NCBI RefSeq assembly: GCF_031177825.1
Contig: NZ_JAPSKE010000001.1
Location: 248,001-312,000 of the forward strand
Direction of reading: 5' to 3'
DNA: 64,000 nucleotides
Origin: Paenibacillus sp.
GTDB taxonomy: Bacteria > Bacillota > Bacilli > Paenibacillales > YIM-B00363
A program made the position numbers and the translations under genes. The notes beneath the pieces are model-generated. The model was not told the origin of the DNA, ran no database searches, and saw only the letters and a list, made by a program, of their open reading frames with translations. Each line of letters begins with the position of its first letter. Within the stretch, counting starts at the first letter, position 1. Positions 51,164-59,409 of this stretch are shown here, in pieces.

Positions 51164-51697
51164 CTAGGTATGTATAGGATAAGATTCCGTCCAACGGCAC
51201 ACGGTGACGACGCCGTCCTTCACGTCGATCGCGAGCACGCGCTCGCCGGCTTGGATCGTCTCCGCTTCGTCGCTGTTCGCGGTGTGATACACCAAGCCGT
51301 GACCGAACGTAAAGCCCACTTCGCCGTACCCGCCGACAGGAATCGGAACCGACACCTCGCCGAGCTTGCCTTCCAGCTCCTTCATCGAATAAGCGACCGA
51401 ATTTTCCGCCTGGCTCATCGGCTTGACGTAGAAGAAAAACAAACCGATCGCGAGGAGCGCCGCCGCGAGCGCCGATAACAGGACGACGGTCCAGACGCCG
51501 AACGAGCCGTATTCGGTCAGGAGGATGCCCGCTCCGCCGAAGGCGACGATGCCGCCGACGACGAGCATCGGATGGAGCGCGTCCGGCAATGCATCGAAGA
51601 CGCCGTCGACCCAACCGCCCGCGACCGTGTCGAACAGCACGAGCAATACCGCGAATGCCGCGCCGCCGAGGAAACAATACCAATACACGTCCAACAT
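51164..51697 (-). CDS. yuaF: YuaF (NfeD-like) membrane partner of FloT
   Basis: A 177-residue protein with three to four hydrophobic segments and a C-terminal OB-like NfeD domain (GGYGEVGFTFGHGLVYHTA, GERVLAIDVKDGVVTV). It matches B. subtilis YuaF in length and place, directly before FloT. A sigma-W-type promoter lies 60 nt upstream, so the pair is probably induced by envelope stress. Confidence 0.9.
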   Translation of the reverse strand: MLDVYWYCFLGGAAFAVLLVLFDTVAGGWVDGVFDALPDALHPMLVVGGIVAFGGAGILLTEYGSFGVWTVVLLSALAAALLAIGLFFFYVKPMSQAENSVAYSMKELEGKLGEVSVPIPVGGYGEVGFTFGHGLVYHTANSDEAETIQAGERVLAIDVKDGVVTVCRWTESYPIHT

Positions 51698-51755
51698 GTC
51701 GATCGAGACGCACGCTCCTTTTCATTTCCGAATGTGGAATCGTTCTCCATCTATA

Positions 51756-51782
51756 TACGCACGCAAAGCGGAAAACGTTTCA
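51756..51782 (-). promoter_or_regulatory. Sigma-W-type promoter of yuaF-floT
   Basis: On the minus strand TGAAAC (51782-51777) and CGTA (51759-51756) are separated by 17 nt, matching the sigma-W consensus TGAAAC-N16/17-CGTA. B. subtilis yuaF-floT is a sigma-W operon, which supports the call. Confidence 0.85.
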
Positions 51783-51822
51783 CGAGATAAAGCTTTCACT
51801 TTCTTCCATGCGGAACGCGAAA

Positions 51823-51859
51823 GACGCTTCCGGTCCCGATAGAGGGGTCCGGAAGCGTC
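51823..51859 (-). terminator. Terminator of the PhyH-family gene
   Basis: GACGCTTCCGG and CCGGAAGCGTC arms (51823-51833 and 51849-51859) 17 nt beyond the stop codon, followed on the minus strand by TTTCGCG; a modest T-run. Confidence 0.65.
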
Positions 51860-51875
51860 GTCGATGCAACTATCA

Positions 51876-52754
51876 TTACACTCTGTGAATCGGCTGCGCC
51901 GGTTTCTCCAGCGCTTCGCGCCACATGCGCTTCCACGCTTCGGCATCCTTCAAGACGCTGTCCGGATTGGCGCGGCTTCGGACGACGAACGACGGCTGAT
52001 GCGATCTTCCAGACGGCGCGCCGGTTTTATGATATCGGAGATCGAGCGACCAGCGCACGATGTTCGACCGGTTCGTCGTGCCGCGATGCGGCGTATATTT
52101 GTTCATTATGACGATGCCGCCCTTGCGGCATTCCGCGGCGACCGGCTTCGCGTGCGGGAGCCGTCTCGGCACGATCGTCGTGCCCCCCTCCGCTTGATGC
52201 TCGAGATAGCCGAGCTTGAACGCCTCGGGCATGATCTCCATGCATCCGGTATCCGCCGTCGCGTCGACGAGCGGCATCCAGAAGGTGAGGATTTCGGACG
52301 CCTCGGAATCGCTCGACGTCACGGCCGCGTCTTGATGCCACGGCACGTTCTCGTACCCTGCGGGCTGTTCGCCTTCGCCGGTCCACGGCATTTTCGCGCG
52401 GATATGTTGAATCGGGTTACAGCTCAGCTCGCGGCCGAGCAAGCTCTCGACGACGTCCAGCAGCTTGTCGTTGCGCAGGAAGTCGAACATGGCGGAGCCG
52501 AGCAAGAACATGATATCGAAACGTCTGCCGATGTCCGGACATTGGCGGTGCAGCAGCGCGTAGCGCCGTTCGAACGGTTCGTCCTCGTGCAGCGACGCGA
52601 TCTTGCCCTCCGCATGGAGCGTACGCGCCCTCCGGTCGATCTCCCGCTCCAGCTCCGCGATGACCGGCGCCAGATCGGCATCGGTAAAGACGTCTTCGGC
52701 GATGACGTATCCGTACGTTTGGAAATCAGCGACTTGCTCCCGGGTTAAGCTCAT
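51876..52754 (-). CDS. Phytanoyl-CoA dioxygenase (PhyH) family protein
   Basis: A 292-residue 2-oxoglutarate/Fe(II) oxygenase of the PhyH family. The metal motif is H-x-D in NVPWHQDAAVT (~141) with the distal His in YTPHRGTT (~220) and the 2-oxoglutarate Arg in IVRWSLDLRY. It probably hydroxylates a small molecule. It is codirectional with, and 111 nt from, an AraC-type regulator that likely controls it. Confidence 0.88.
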   Translation of the reverse strand: MSLTREQVADFQTYGYVIAEDVFTDADLAPVIAELEREIDRRARTLHAEGKIASLHEDEPFERRYALLHRQCPDIGRRFDIMFLLGSAMFDFLRNDKLLDVVESLLGRELSCNPIQHIRAKMPWTGEGEQPAGYENVPWHQDAAVTSSDSEASEILTFWMPLVDATADTGCMEIMPEAFKLGYLEHQAEGGTTIVPRRLPHAKPVAAECRKGGIVIMNKYTPHRGTTNRSNIVRWSLDLRYHKTGAPSGRSHQPSFVVRSRANPDSVLKDAEAWKRMWREALEKPAQPIHRV

Positions 52755-52865
52755 GGATCAGACCCACTCCTCGATACGTAAGATGGTTGCCTTCCTGTAC
52801 CTGACAGTCTCAGTATAGGGCAACCCTCTTCTTCGCAGTAGGCACGATCTTTTCCGTCATGCGGA

Positions 52866-53753
52866 CTATTTTATCCGGTTTCCGGCCAAGAGCCGCTTGC
52901 GGAACGCTTGCGGCGACTCGCCGGTCGTTCGGCGGAACACCCTCGCGAAGTAAGACGGTTCCTCGTAGCCGAGCTTCTCCGCGATCGTATACACGGGCAA
53001 GTCCGTGAGAGCGAGCAGCTTCTCCGCTTCGCGCATCCGGGCCGCCTGCAGATACCCCATCGGCGTCTCGCCGGTTCGCTCCTTGAAGGCGCGGCATAAG
53101 GAATTCGGCGTCATATGGGCGAAGTCGGCGGTCTCTCCAAGCGTTACAGGGCGCCCCCGGTTCGCCTGAAGGAACTGCTTGACGCTCTCGATCAACGCCT
53201 CCGACGAGTCAAGAGGCTCCTCCTCCTCGCGGCCTACGCCGAGCGCTACGGCTTCCGCCCGCGACAACAGGTCCGCGACCGCCAATGCGAGGCCGCCCCG
53301 CGGCAGCGGACTTCGGTACGCCTCGAGTACGCGCTCGAAGCCTTCCGTCAGCAGCGGCTTCATTCTCGCGGGCACGCGGATCGGCTGCGAGCGGAACGCT
53401 TCCGGCAAGCGTCGCCCCCGGGACGTCTCGATCAAGTCGAAGAAATCGACCTCCGCCGGCTCCTCCCGCTCGTCCAGCAGCCGGAACGTGCATTCCAGAT
53501 CCGTCAGCGGCTCTCCGTCGCCGAACAGGAAGCTATGAGGCACGTTCGGATTAATAATGTACAGCAGTCCCGGCGCCGCCGTCGTCTCGGTGCCGCCCAC
53601 CGTCACCTTCCCCTTCCCCTCCAACACGTAAATCAAATGAAATACCGGATGCCGGTGCATCGCGACGGCTTCGTTCCGCCGATTCCGCATCACATTCGTC
53701 GTTACATGCTCGATCGCGTAATTCGCGCCGCCCGCCGACAGACGAAATTCCAT
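52866..53753 (-). CDS. AraC family transcriptional regulator
   Basis: A 295-residue protein with an N-terminal cupin ligand domain (HRHPVFHLIYVLEGKGKVTV near 38) and two C-terminal helix-turn-helix motifs (~195-290; PMGYLQAARMREAEKLLALT and YEEPSYFARVFRRTTGESP). Such proteins activate adjacent metabolic genes on ligand binding. The neighbour PhyH-type gene is the obvious target. Divergent from the polyketide cluster. Confidence 0.92.
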   Translation of the reverse strand: MEFRLSAGGANYAIEHVTTNVMRNRRNEAVAMHRHPVFHLIYVLEGKGKVTVGGTETTAAPGLLYIINPNVPHSFLFGDGEPLTDLECTFRLLDEREEPAEVDFFDLIETSRGRRLPEAFRSQPIRVPARMKPLLTEGFERVLEAYRSPLPRGGLALAVADLLSRAEAVALGVGREEEEPLDSSEALIESVKQFLQANRGRPVTLGETADFAHMTPNSLCRAFKERTGETPMGYLQAARMREAEKLLALTDLPVYTIAEKLGYEEPSYFARVFRRTTGESPQAFRKRLLAGNRIK

Positions 53754-53825
53754 ACCGATCCACCCCTCGTGGAAAATATACCACGGCTCGCCGGACGACG
53801 TATACCGTCTCCCGATGCATAAGGA

Positions 53826-53851
53826 ATCCTAACAACTGGAAAACCTAGGAT
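53826..53851. repeat. Inverted repeat upstream of bpsA
   Basis: ATCCTA (53826-53831) and TAGGAT (53846-53851), 14 nt apart, lie in the divergent region between the AraC gene and bpsA, 28-50 nt before the bpsA ATG. Possibly an operator, including for the AraC protein, but the arms are short. Confidence 0.3.
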
Positions 53852-53878
53852 GACGAATTCGAATAGCGAGGTGTCACG

Positions 53879-54961
53879 ATGCTGCATGCGACGATCGCCG
53901 CCATCGGCACGGCCGTCCCCGATTACCGCGTTCCCCAAGCCGACGTCAAGGAAGCGGTTCGGCATATGTTCGGCGCCAGCGTCCCGCAGTTGGACCGATT
54001 ATTGCCTATTTTCGAGAACAGCGGAATCGACGCGCGGCATTTCTGCATGCCGCTCGAATGGTTTCTAGTCCCCCACGACGCGGAAGAGAAGCACCGGCTG
54101 TTCGTCCAACACGCCGCAACGCTTGCGGAACGGGCGGCGCGGCGCTGCTTGGAGCGCGCAGGCGTCGCGCCGACCGAAGTCGATCACATCCTGTTCGTTA
54201 CGACGACCGGCACGGCGACGCCCAGCATCGACGCGCGCTTGTTCAATCGGCTGGGTCTGCGCCCGAATGTCAAGCGGACCCCGATCTGGGGGCTCGGCTG
54301 CGCCGGCGGCGCCGCCGGCCTCTCTAGGGCCGCCGAATACGTGAGCGCGTTTCCCCGGCACCGCTGTCTTCTCGTCGCGGCCGAGCTGTGCAGCTTGACG
54401 TTCATCCGGGACGACGCCTCGAAAAGCAATCTTATCGCTACGTCCCTATTCGCCGACGGCGCCGCCGCGGCGCTCGTCGAGGGCGAGGCGGCGGCCGACG
54501 CGCGGTCCTCCGGCGGGCGCGCGGTCCCCGGCATCGTCTCGACCCGCAGCACGATCTGGCCGGACTCGCTCGACGTCATGGGCTGGGACGTCACGAACGA
54601 CGGGTTGAAAGTCGTCTTTTCGAAAGATATCCCAAGCCTCGTGACGCGCGAGATGCGCGGCGTGACGGAGGCGCTCCTCTCTCCCGCCGGTCTGACGATC
54701 CCGGACCTCGCGCATTATGCGCTGCATCCCGGCGGGACGAAGGTGCTTCGCGCGTACGGCGAAGCGCTCGGCTTGCCGTCGGAACGACTGGCGGCGGCCG
54801 AAGGCGTGCTGCGGCGATACGGCAACATGTCGTCTTGCACGGTGTTGTTCGTGCTCGAGGCGCTGCTCGGCGAGGCCGACGCGCTCCGCTCGGGCGAGTT
54901 CGGCATCGCGGGCGCGCTCGGTCCCGGCTTCAGCTCGGAGCTGCTGCTGCTGCGATTTTAA
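53879..54961 (+). CDS. bpsA: Type III polyketide synthase (BpsA-like)
   Basis: A 360-residue chalcone-synthase-fold enzyme. The catalytic triad fits Cys in WGLGCAGGAAG (~141), His in YALHPGGTK (~284) and Asn in RYGNMSSCT (~317). B. subtilis BpsA makes long-chain alkylpyrones and resorcinols from acyl-CoA starters; a methyltransferase-type partner (BpsB) is next, here as in B. subtilis. GAGGTG precedes the ATG. Confidence 0.92.
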   Translation: MLHATIAAIGTAVPDYRVPQADVKEAVRHMFGASVPQLDRLLPIFENSGIDARHFCMPLEWFLVPHDAEEKHRLFVQHAATLAERAARRCLERAGVAPTEVDHILFVTTTGTATPSIDARLFNRLGLRPNVKRTPIWGLGCAGGAAGLSRAAEYVSAFPRHRCLLVAAELCSLTFIRDDASKSNLIATSLFADGAAAALVEGEAAADARSSGGRAVPGIVSTRSTIWPDSLDVMGWDVTNDGLKVVFSKDIPSLVTREMRGVTEALLSPAGLTIPDLAHYALHPGGTKVLRAYGEALGLPSERLAAAEGVLRRYGNMSSCTVLFVLEALLGEADALRSGEFGIAGALGPGFSSELLLLRF

Positions 54962-55005
54962 AGTACATCCTCACTACGATTATAGGAAAGAGGCGAATTT
55001 CTTCG

Positions 55006-55518
55006 ATGAGTTTATGGTTTGCGCTCTGGTTCGGGGCGGTCGTCGTCCAACGATTGGCGGAGCTGCGCCTAGCGGCCCGCAATGCGGAACGGATCCGCCG
55101 GATGGGCGGGTACGAGGTCGATGCGGCGCATTATCCGAAGATCGTCCTGCTGCACATGTCGTTCTTCGCCTGCGTCTTCGCGGAGTTTCTTTGGCGCCGG
55201 CCGGAGCCGTCGCCTTGGATGGCGGCCGCCGCCGCGTCGTTCCTGGTGCTTCAGGCGGGACGCGTCTGGTGCATTCGCTCGCTCGGACCGTACTGGAATA
55301 CGCGCGTCTTCGTCGTCCCCGGCATGAAGCTCGTGCGCAAGGGTCCGTACCGGTGGATGAAGCATCCGAATTACTTGGTCGTGACGCTGGAGATGCTGGC
55401 GTTCCCGCTGTTGTTCGGCTGCTTCGGCGCCGCCTGCTTGTTTCCGGCGCTGAACGTTCTCTTGCTTCGCCGCCGCATCGCCGCGGAGGAAGCGGCGCTT
55501 CGAGCCGAATCCGCATAG
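55006..55518 (+). CDS. bpsB: Isoprenylcysteine carboxyl methyltransferase-like protein (BpsB/YpbQ)
   Basis: A 170-residue membrane protein with about four hydrophobic helices. SLGPYWNTRVFVVPGMKLV (~92) and RKGPYRWMKHPNYLVV (~112-127) form the SAM-binding core of ICMT-type methyltransferases, and the C-terminal EEAALRAE is conserved. BpsB methylates the alkylpyrones made by BpsA. It lies 44 nt after bpsA. Confidence 0.9.
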   Translation: MSLWFALWFGAVVVQRLAELRLAARNAERIRRMGGYEVDAAHYPKIVLLHMSFFACVFAEFLWRRPEPSPWMAAAAASFLVLQAGRVWCIRSLGPYWNTRVFVVPGMKLVRKGPYRWMKHPNYLVVTLEMLAFPLLFGCFGAACLFPALNVLLLRRRIAAEEAALRAESA

Positions 55519-55578
55519 CTGCCGCCGCGACGCCCGAGCCGATTGCGCTTCCGGAGCCGCCTGAGAGGAGAACATACC

Positions 55579-57126
55579 ATGCCCATGGAGCGAGAAGATG
55601 AACGACCGGGAGAATTCCCGTATACGAGGGGCATCCATCCCGAGATGTACCGAGAGCGGCTGTGGACGATGCGGCAATACGCCGGCTTCGGCACCGCCCG
55701 AGAGACGAACCGGCGGCTGAAGCGGCTGCTGGCCCAGGGCCAGACGGGTCTCTCGCTCGCCTTCGATTTGCCGACGCAGCTCGGCATCGACCCCGACGAC
55801 GCGCGCGCGGCCGGCGAAGTCGGCAGGACGGGCGTCTCCGTCGCGACCGCAGCCGACCTCGAGGCGGTGCTGAAGGGCATTCCGCTCGGCTCGGTCGGCC
55901 TGTCGATGACGGTGAACGCGACGGCGCCGGCCTTGTTCGCGTTCGCCGCGGCGACGGCCGGGCGATCCGGCGTCGGAGCGGACGCCCTTCGCGGTACGGT
56001 GCAGAACGACGTGCTGAAGGAATACGCCGCGCGGAATTTGTATTTGCTGCCGCCCGCGCCGTCGATGCGAATGGCCGTCGACCTCATCGAATTCGGCTGC
56101 CGCTTCTTCCCCCGGTGGCATCCGGTCAGCGTCAGCGGCTACCATCTGCGCGAAGCGGGCGCCGACGCCGGACAGGAGATCGGCTTCGCGATCGCGAACG
56201 GTCTGGCGTACGCGATTGCTGCGATGCGCCGCGGGCTGTCGGCCGACGCGGTCGCGCCGCGACTGTCGTTCTTCTTCTCCGCCGGCTGCGATCTGCTCGA
56301 GGAGGCGGCGAAATTCCGCGCGGCGCGCCGGCTGTGGGCGAAGCTCGCCCGAGCGCGGCTCGGCGCCGGAAAGCCGGAGTCGTGGCGCATGAAATTCCAT
56401 GCGCAGACGGCCGGCTCGGCGCTTACGGCCGTACAGACGGACAATAACGTCGTCCGCGTGACGTTGCAGGCGCTCGCGGCCGTATTGGGCGGCGCGCAAA
56501 GCCTGCACACGAACGCCAAGGATGAGGCGTGGCGGCTGCCGACGCCGGCTTCCGCCGCGCTCGCGCTCCGCACGCAGCAAATTCTCGCGTTCGAGTCCGG
56601 CCTCGCCGGCCATATCGATCCGCTCGCCGGAGCCCATGCGGTCGAGGCGGCGACCGACCGGCTCGAGGCGGAAGCGCTCCGGTGGGTGGACGCGGTCGAC
56701 CGGACCGGCGGCGCGCTCGCCGCCGTGGAGAGCGGCTTCGTCCAATCGACCGTGCGCGAGGCGGCGTACCGCGAATACGTCGCCGTGGAGAGCGGCGAGC
56801 GCGCGATCGTCGGCGTCAACCGCTTCGAGGGCGTTGCCCCGCGCCTCGTCGCGGCGGCCGACCGCCCGCGCGCGAGAAGCGGCGCCGCCGAAGAGGCGCG
56901 CGCCGTCGAGGCGGTACGCCGACATCGCGCGGCCCGCTCCGAGGCGGACGCCGGTCGTGCGCTCGCCGCCGTGCTGGACGCCGCGGAACGCGGCGCCAAC
57001 GTCATGCCGACGATGCTGGACGCCGCGAACGCCGGCTGCACCGTCGGCGAAATCTACGGGGCGCTCGCGCGGCTGTTCGGGGAATATCGAGAGCCAGTCT
57101 TCCCGGAAGGAGGCATCGCGCCATGA
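55579..57126 (+). CDS. Methylmalonyl-CoA mutase family large subunit lacking B12 domain
   Basis: A 515-residue TIM-barrel acyl-CoA mutase. The start ATG 55579 follows GAGAGGAG. Landmarks: YTRGIHPEMYRERLWTMRQY (~17), GQTGLSLAFDLPTQLG (~54), VSGYHLREAGADAGQE (~180) and GHIDPLAGAHAVEAATDRLE (~342). Substrate-carboxylate residues of methylmalonyl-CoA mutase, Tyr of RQYAGF and Arg of AARNLYLLPP, are conserved, whereas isobutyryl-CoA mutases carry Phe and Gln. The B12 domain is the next gene (4-nt overlap), so this is a split enzyme. Confidence 0.9.
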   Translation: MPMEREDERPGEFPYTRGIHPEMYRERLWTMRQYAGFGTARETNRRLKRLLAQGQTGLSLAFDLPTQLGIDPDDARAAGEVGRTGVSVATAADLEAVLKGIPLGSVGLSMTVNATAPALFAFAAATAGRSGVGADALRGTVQNDVLKEYAARNLYLLPPAPSMRMAVDLIEFGCRFFPRWHPVSVSGYHLREAGADAGQEIGFAIANGLAYAIAAMRRGLSADAVAPRLSFFFSAGCDLLEEAAKFRAARRLWAKLARARLGAGKPESWRMKFHAQTAGSALTAVQTDNNVVRVTLQALAAVLGGAQSLHTNAKDEAWRLPTPASAALALRTQQILAFESGLAGHIDPLAGAHAVEAATDRLEAEALRWVDAVDRTGGALAAVESGFVQSTVREAAYREYVAVESGERAIVGVNRFEGVAPRLVAAADRPRARSGAAEEARAVEAVRRHRAARSEADAGRALAAVLDAAERGANVMPTMLDAANAGCTVGEIYGALARLFGEYREPVFPEGGIAP

Positions 57127-57581
57127 ATCCGACGCATCCCGCCTTCGGTTCCCCGCCGGAGCAACCGCCCACGGTGCTGATCGCCAAGTGCGGCCTCGAC
57201 GGCCACGACCGCGGCGCGCTCGTCGTCGCTCGCGGTTTGAGGGAAGAAGGCTTCGCCGTGCATTACACCGGCATTCGCCGAACGCCGGAAGAAGTCGCCC
57301 GGCAAGCGGTCGACGTCGCCGCCGACTGCGTCGGGCTGTCGTCACTCGCCGGCGCGCACCTGACGATCGTGCCGCGGCTCGTCGACGCGCTGCGGGACGC
57401 CGGCTGGCGCGGGCTGCTCGTCGTCGGCGGCATCGTCCCGGCCGCCGACGAGCCGGCGCTGCGCGCCGCCGGCGTCGCCGCCGTCTTCCGGCCGCATCAG
57501 CGCGTGAGCGAAGCCGCCGCGTTCCTCCGCGACGCGCTGCGCTCCGCGAATAGCATCTTCGGCGAAAATGAGGTAGGATAA
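57123..57581 (+). CDS. Cobalamin-binding small subunit of the acyl-CoA mutase
   Basis: A 152-residue B12-binding domain protein. The DxHxxG motif is CGLDGHDRGALVVARGL (~23), and VDCVGLSSLAGAHLTIVPRL and GLLVVGGIVP (~94) are the later strands that contact the nucleotide tail. Its His is the lower axial cobalt ligand. Start ATG overlaps the stop of the large subunit (ATGA), so the two are made in balance. Confidence 0.92.
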   Translation: MNPTHPAFGSPPEQPPTVLIAKCGLDGHDRGALVVARGLREEGFAVHYTGIRRTPEEVARQAVDVAADCVGLSSLAGAHLTIVPRLVDALRDAGWRGLLVVGGIVPAADEPALRAAGVAAVFRPHQRVSEAAAFLRDALRSANSIFGENEVG

Positions 57582-57622
57582 TCGAAAACTCATTTTTCCT
57601 TCTTGGGAGTGGAGGGTTCGCC

Positions 57623-58603
57623 ATGGAAGACGTCATTGTCGTCGGCGCCGGTCCCTGCGGACTGGCGGCCGCGATCGCGCTGCAAGACGCCGGCATCGAC
57701 GCCGTCGTCATCGAAAAATACAATCTCGTCCATTCGATCTACCGATATCCGACGAATTTGCACTTCTTCAGCACGCCCGAGCTGCTCGAAATCGGCGGAT
57801 ACCCGTTTCCAACGCCGCACGACAAGCCTACGCGCCGAGAGGCGCTCGAGTATTACCGCAACGTCGCCCAACGGCGCAAGCTGGACGTGCGCCCGTACGA
57901 GGAGGCGACCTTGATCCGCAAGACCGCCGAAGGCTTCTTCCTCGTCGAGACGGAACGGCACGGCATCAAGCGGTTTTACGAATCCCGCGCCGTCGTCGTC
58001 GCGACCGGATACTTCGATCGCCCGAACGTAATCGGCATCCCGGGCGAAGAGCTGCCGCATGTTTCGCACTACTTCACGGAGGCGCATCCGTACGCCGGCA
58101 CGAAGGTCGCGATCATCGGCGGCAACAACTCGGCCGTGGACGCGGCGATGGAGCTCAGCCGCGTCGGCGCCGAGCCGTTCATCGTCTACCGCGGCGACGC
58201 TGCGAAGCAGAAGATCAAGCCTTGGGTGCGGCCGCTGTTCGAAGGCGCCGTCGCCAGGGGAGCGATCGGGATGCTGTACAATGCCCGGATCGTCGAAATC
58301 CGGCCCGGCCAAGTGACGATCCGACACGCGGACGGCGGCGCGGAGACGCGGGACGCCGACTTCGTGTTGGCGCTGACCGGCTTCCGTCCCGACCGAACGC
58401 TGCTCGGCGGCGCCGGCGCCGAGACGAAGCCGGAGACGGGCGCCCCGGTGTACGACCCCGAGACGATGGAGACGACCGTGAAGGGGTTGTACGTCGCCGG
58501 CGTCGTCGCCTCCGGCGAGGACGCGAACGAAGTGTTCATCGAGACCGGTCGGCACCATGGAACGGCGATCGCCCGGCACCTAAGCGCCGGGCGATCCGAT
58601 TAA
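57623..58603 (+). CDS. ypdA: Bacillithiol disulfide reductase YpdA (Bdr)
   Basis: A 326-residue FAD/NADPH enzyme. VIVVGAGPCGLAAAIALQDA (4-23) holds the conserved Cys of the FAD loop used by Bdr; YRYPTNLHFFSTPELLEIGG (~40), VAIIGGNNSAVDAAMELSR (~156) and DPETMETTVKGLYVAGVV (~280) match YpdA proteins. It reduces oxidised bacillithiol. It lies 41 nt after the mutase small subunit gene, perhaps part of the same transcript. Confidence 0.92.
   Translation: MEDVIVVGAGPCGLAAAIALQDAGIDAVVIEKYNLVHSIYRYPTNLHFFSTPELLEIGGYPFPTPHDKPTRREALEYYRNVAQRRKLDVRPYEEATLIRKTAEGFFLVETERHGIKRFYESRAVVVATGYFDRPNVIGIPGEELPHVSHYFTEAHPYAGTKVAIIGGNNSAVDAAMELSRVGAEPFIVYRGDAAKQKIKPWVRPLFEGAVARGAIGMLYNARIVEIRPGQVTIRHADGGAETRDADFVLALTGFRPDRTLLGGAGAETKPETGAPVYDPETMETTVKGLYVAGVVASGEDANEVFIETGRHHGTAIARHLSAGRSD
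58567..58596. repeat. Perfect 11-bp hairpin at the end of ypdA
   Basis: GATCGCCCGGC (58567-58577) and GCCGGGCGATC (58586-58596) within the last ypdA codons, between convergent genes. No T-run follows on either strand, so a classical terminator is not clear; it may still limit read-through or protect mRNA ends. Confidence 0.4.
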
Positions 58604-58614
58604 CCTCTATTCGA

Positions 58615-59409
58615 TTACCCCAATACGAGGCGTTCGTCGGCGAGCTTCTCGCCGCGAATCGCCGCGAATCGATCGAGAAGCGATTCGACCGTGAGCGCCC
58701 GCTTCTCCTCCCCGCCGATATCAAGAATGATCTTCCCTTTATCCATCATGATCAAGCGATTCCCAAGCCGAATCGCTTGCTCCATGTTATGCGTAATCAT
58801 TAACGTCGTCAGCCGGTTTTCGTTGACGATCTTATCGGTCAGCTCGGTCACGAGCGCCGCGCGGGACGGATCGAGCGCCGCGGTATGCTCGTCGAGCAGC
58901 AGCACCTTCGGCTGCGTGAACGTCGCCATCAGCAGGCTGAGCGCCTGACGCTCCCCGCCGGACAAGAGCCCCACGCGGGCGGTCAGCCGAGTATCGAGCC
59001 CCAGCCCGAGGCTGCGCAGCCGATCGACGAACATCGTCCGCTTCTCCTTCGTCACGCCGGCGCGAAGCCCGCGCGACGCGCCCCGCAGATGCGCGAGCGC
59101 GAGGTTTTCCTCGATCGTCATATGGGGAGCCGTTCCCGCCATCGGGTCTTGGAACACGCGGCCGATCCACCGGCTTCGTTCATGCTCGGACATGCCGTTG
59201 ACGATCGTCCCGTCGATCGACACGTCGCCTCGTTCCTGCGCGAGCACGCCCGACACGACGTTCATGAGCGTCGACTTCCCCGCCCCGTTGCTGCCGATTA
59301 CCGTGACGAAGTCCCCTTCCTTGAGCGTCAGCGACACGTTGGATAAGGCGATCTTCTCGTCGGCGGAATACGGGTAGAAGATTTTCGTAACGTTGGATAA
59401 GGTCAACAT
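58615..59409 (-). CDS. ABC transporter ATP-binding protein (TrpXYZ type)
   Basis: A 264-residue ATPase: Walker A GSNGAGKST (~38-46), signature LLSGGERQALSLLMA (~148), Walker B VLLLDEHTAAL (~170) and the H-loop His in MITHNMEQ. It is 0 nt from the permease gene and pairs with the lipoprotein for a family of uptake systems (ABC_sub_bind) that includes tryptophan importers. Confidence 0.88.
   Translation of the reverse strand: MLTLSNVTKIFYPYSADEKIALSNVSLTLKEGDFVTVIGSNGAGKSTLMNVVSGVLAQERGDVSIDGTIVNGMSEHERSRWIGRVFQDPMAGTAPHMTIEENLALAHLRGASRGLRAGVTKEKRTMFVDRLRSLGLGLDTRLTARVGLLSGGERQALSLLMATFTQPKVLLLDEHTAALDPSRAALVTELTDKIVNENRLTTLMITHNMEQAIRLGNRLIMMDKGKIILDIGGEEKRALTVESLLDRFAAIRGEKLADERLVLG

Noticed and set aside
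51153-51725. N-terminal extension of the flotillin frame
   Set aside because: The frame is open upstream, but overlaps yuaF in the same strand and is Arg-rich; flotillin homologues and the strong ribosome binding site put the start at 51152.
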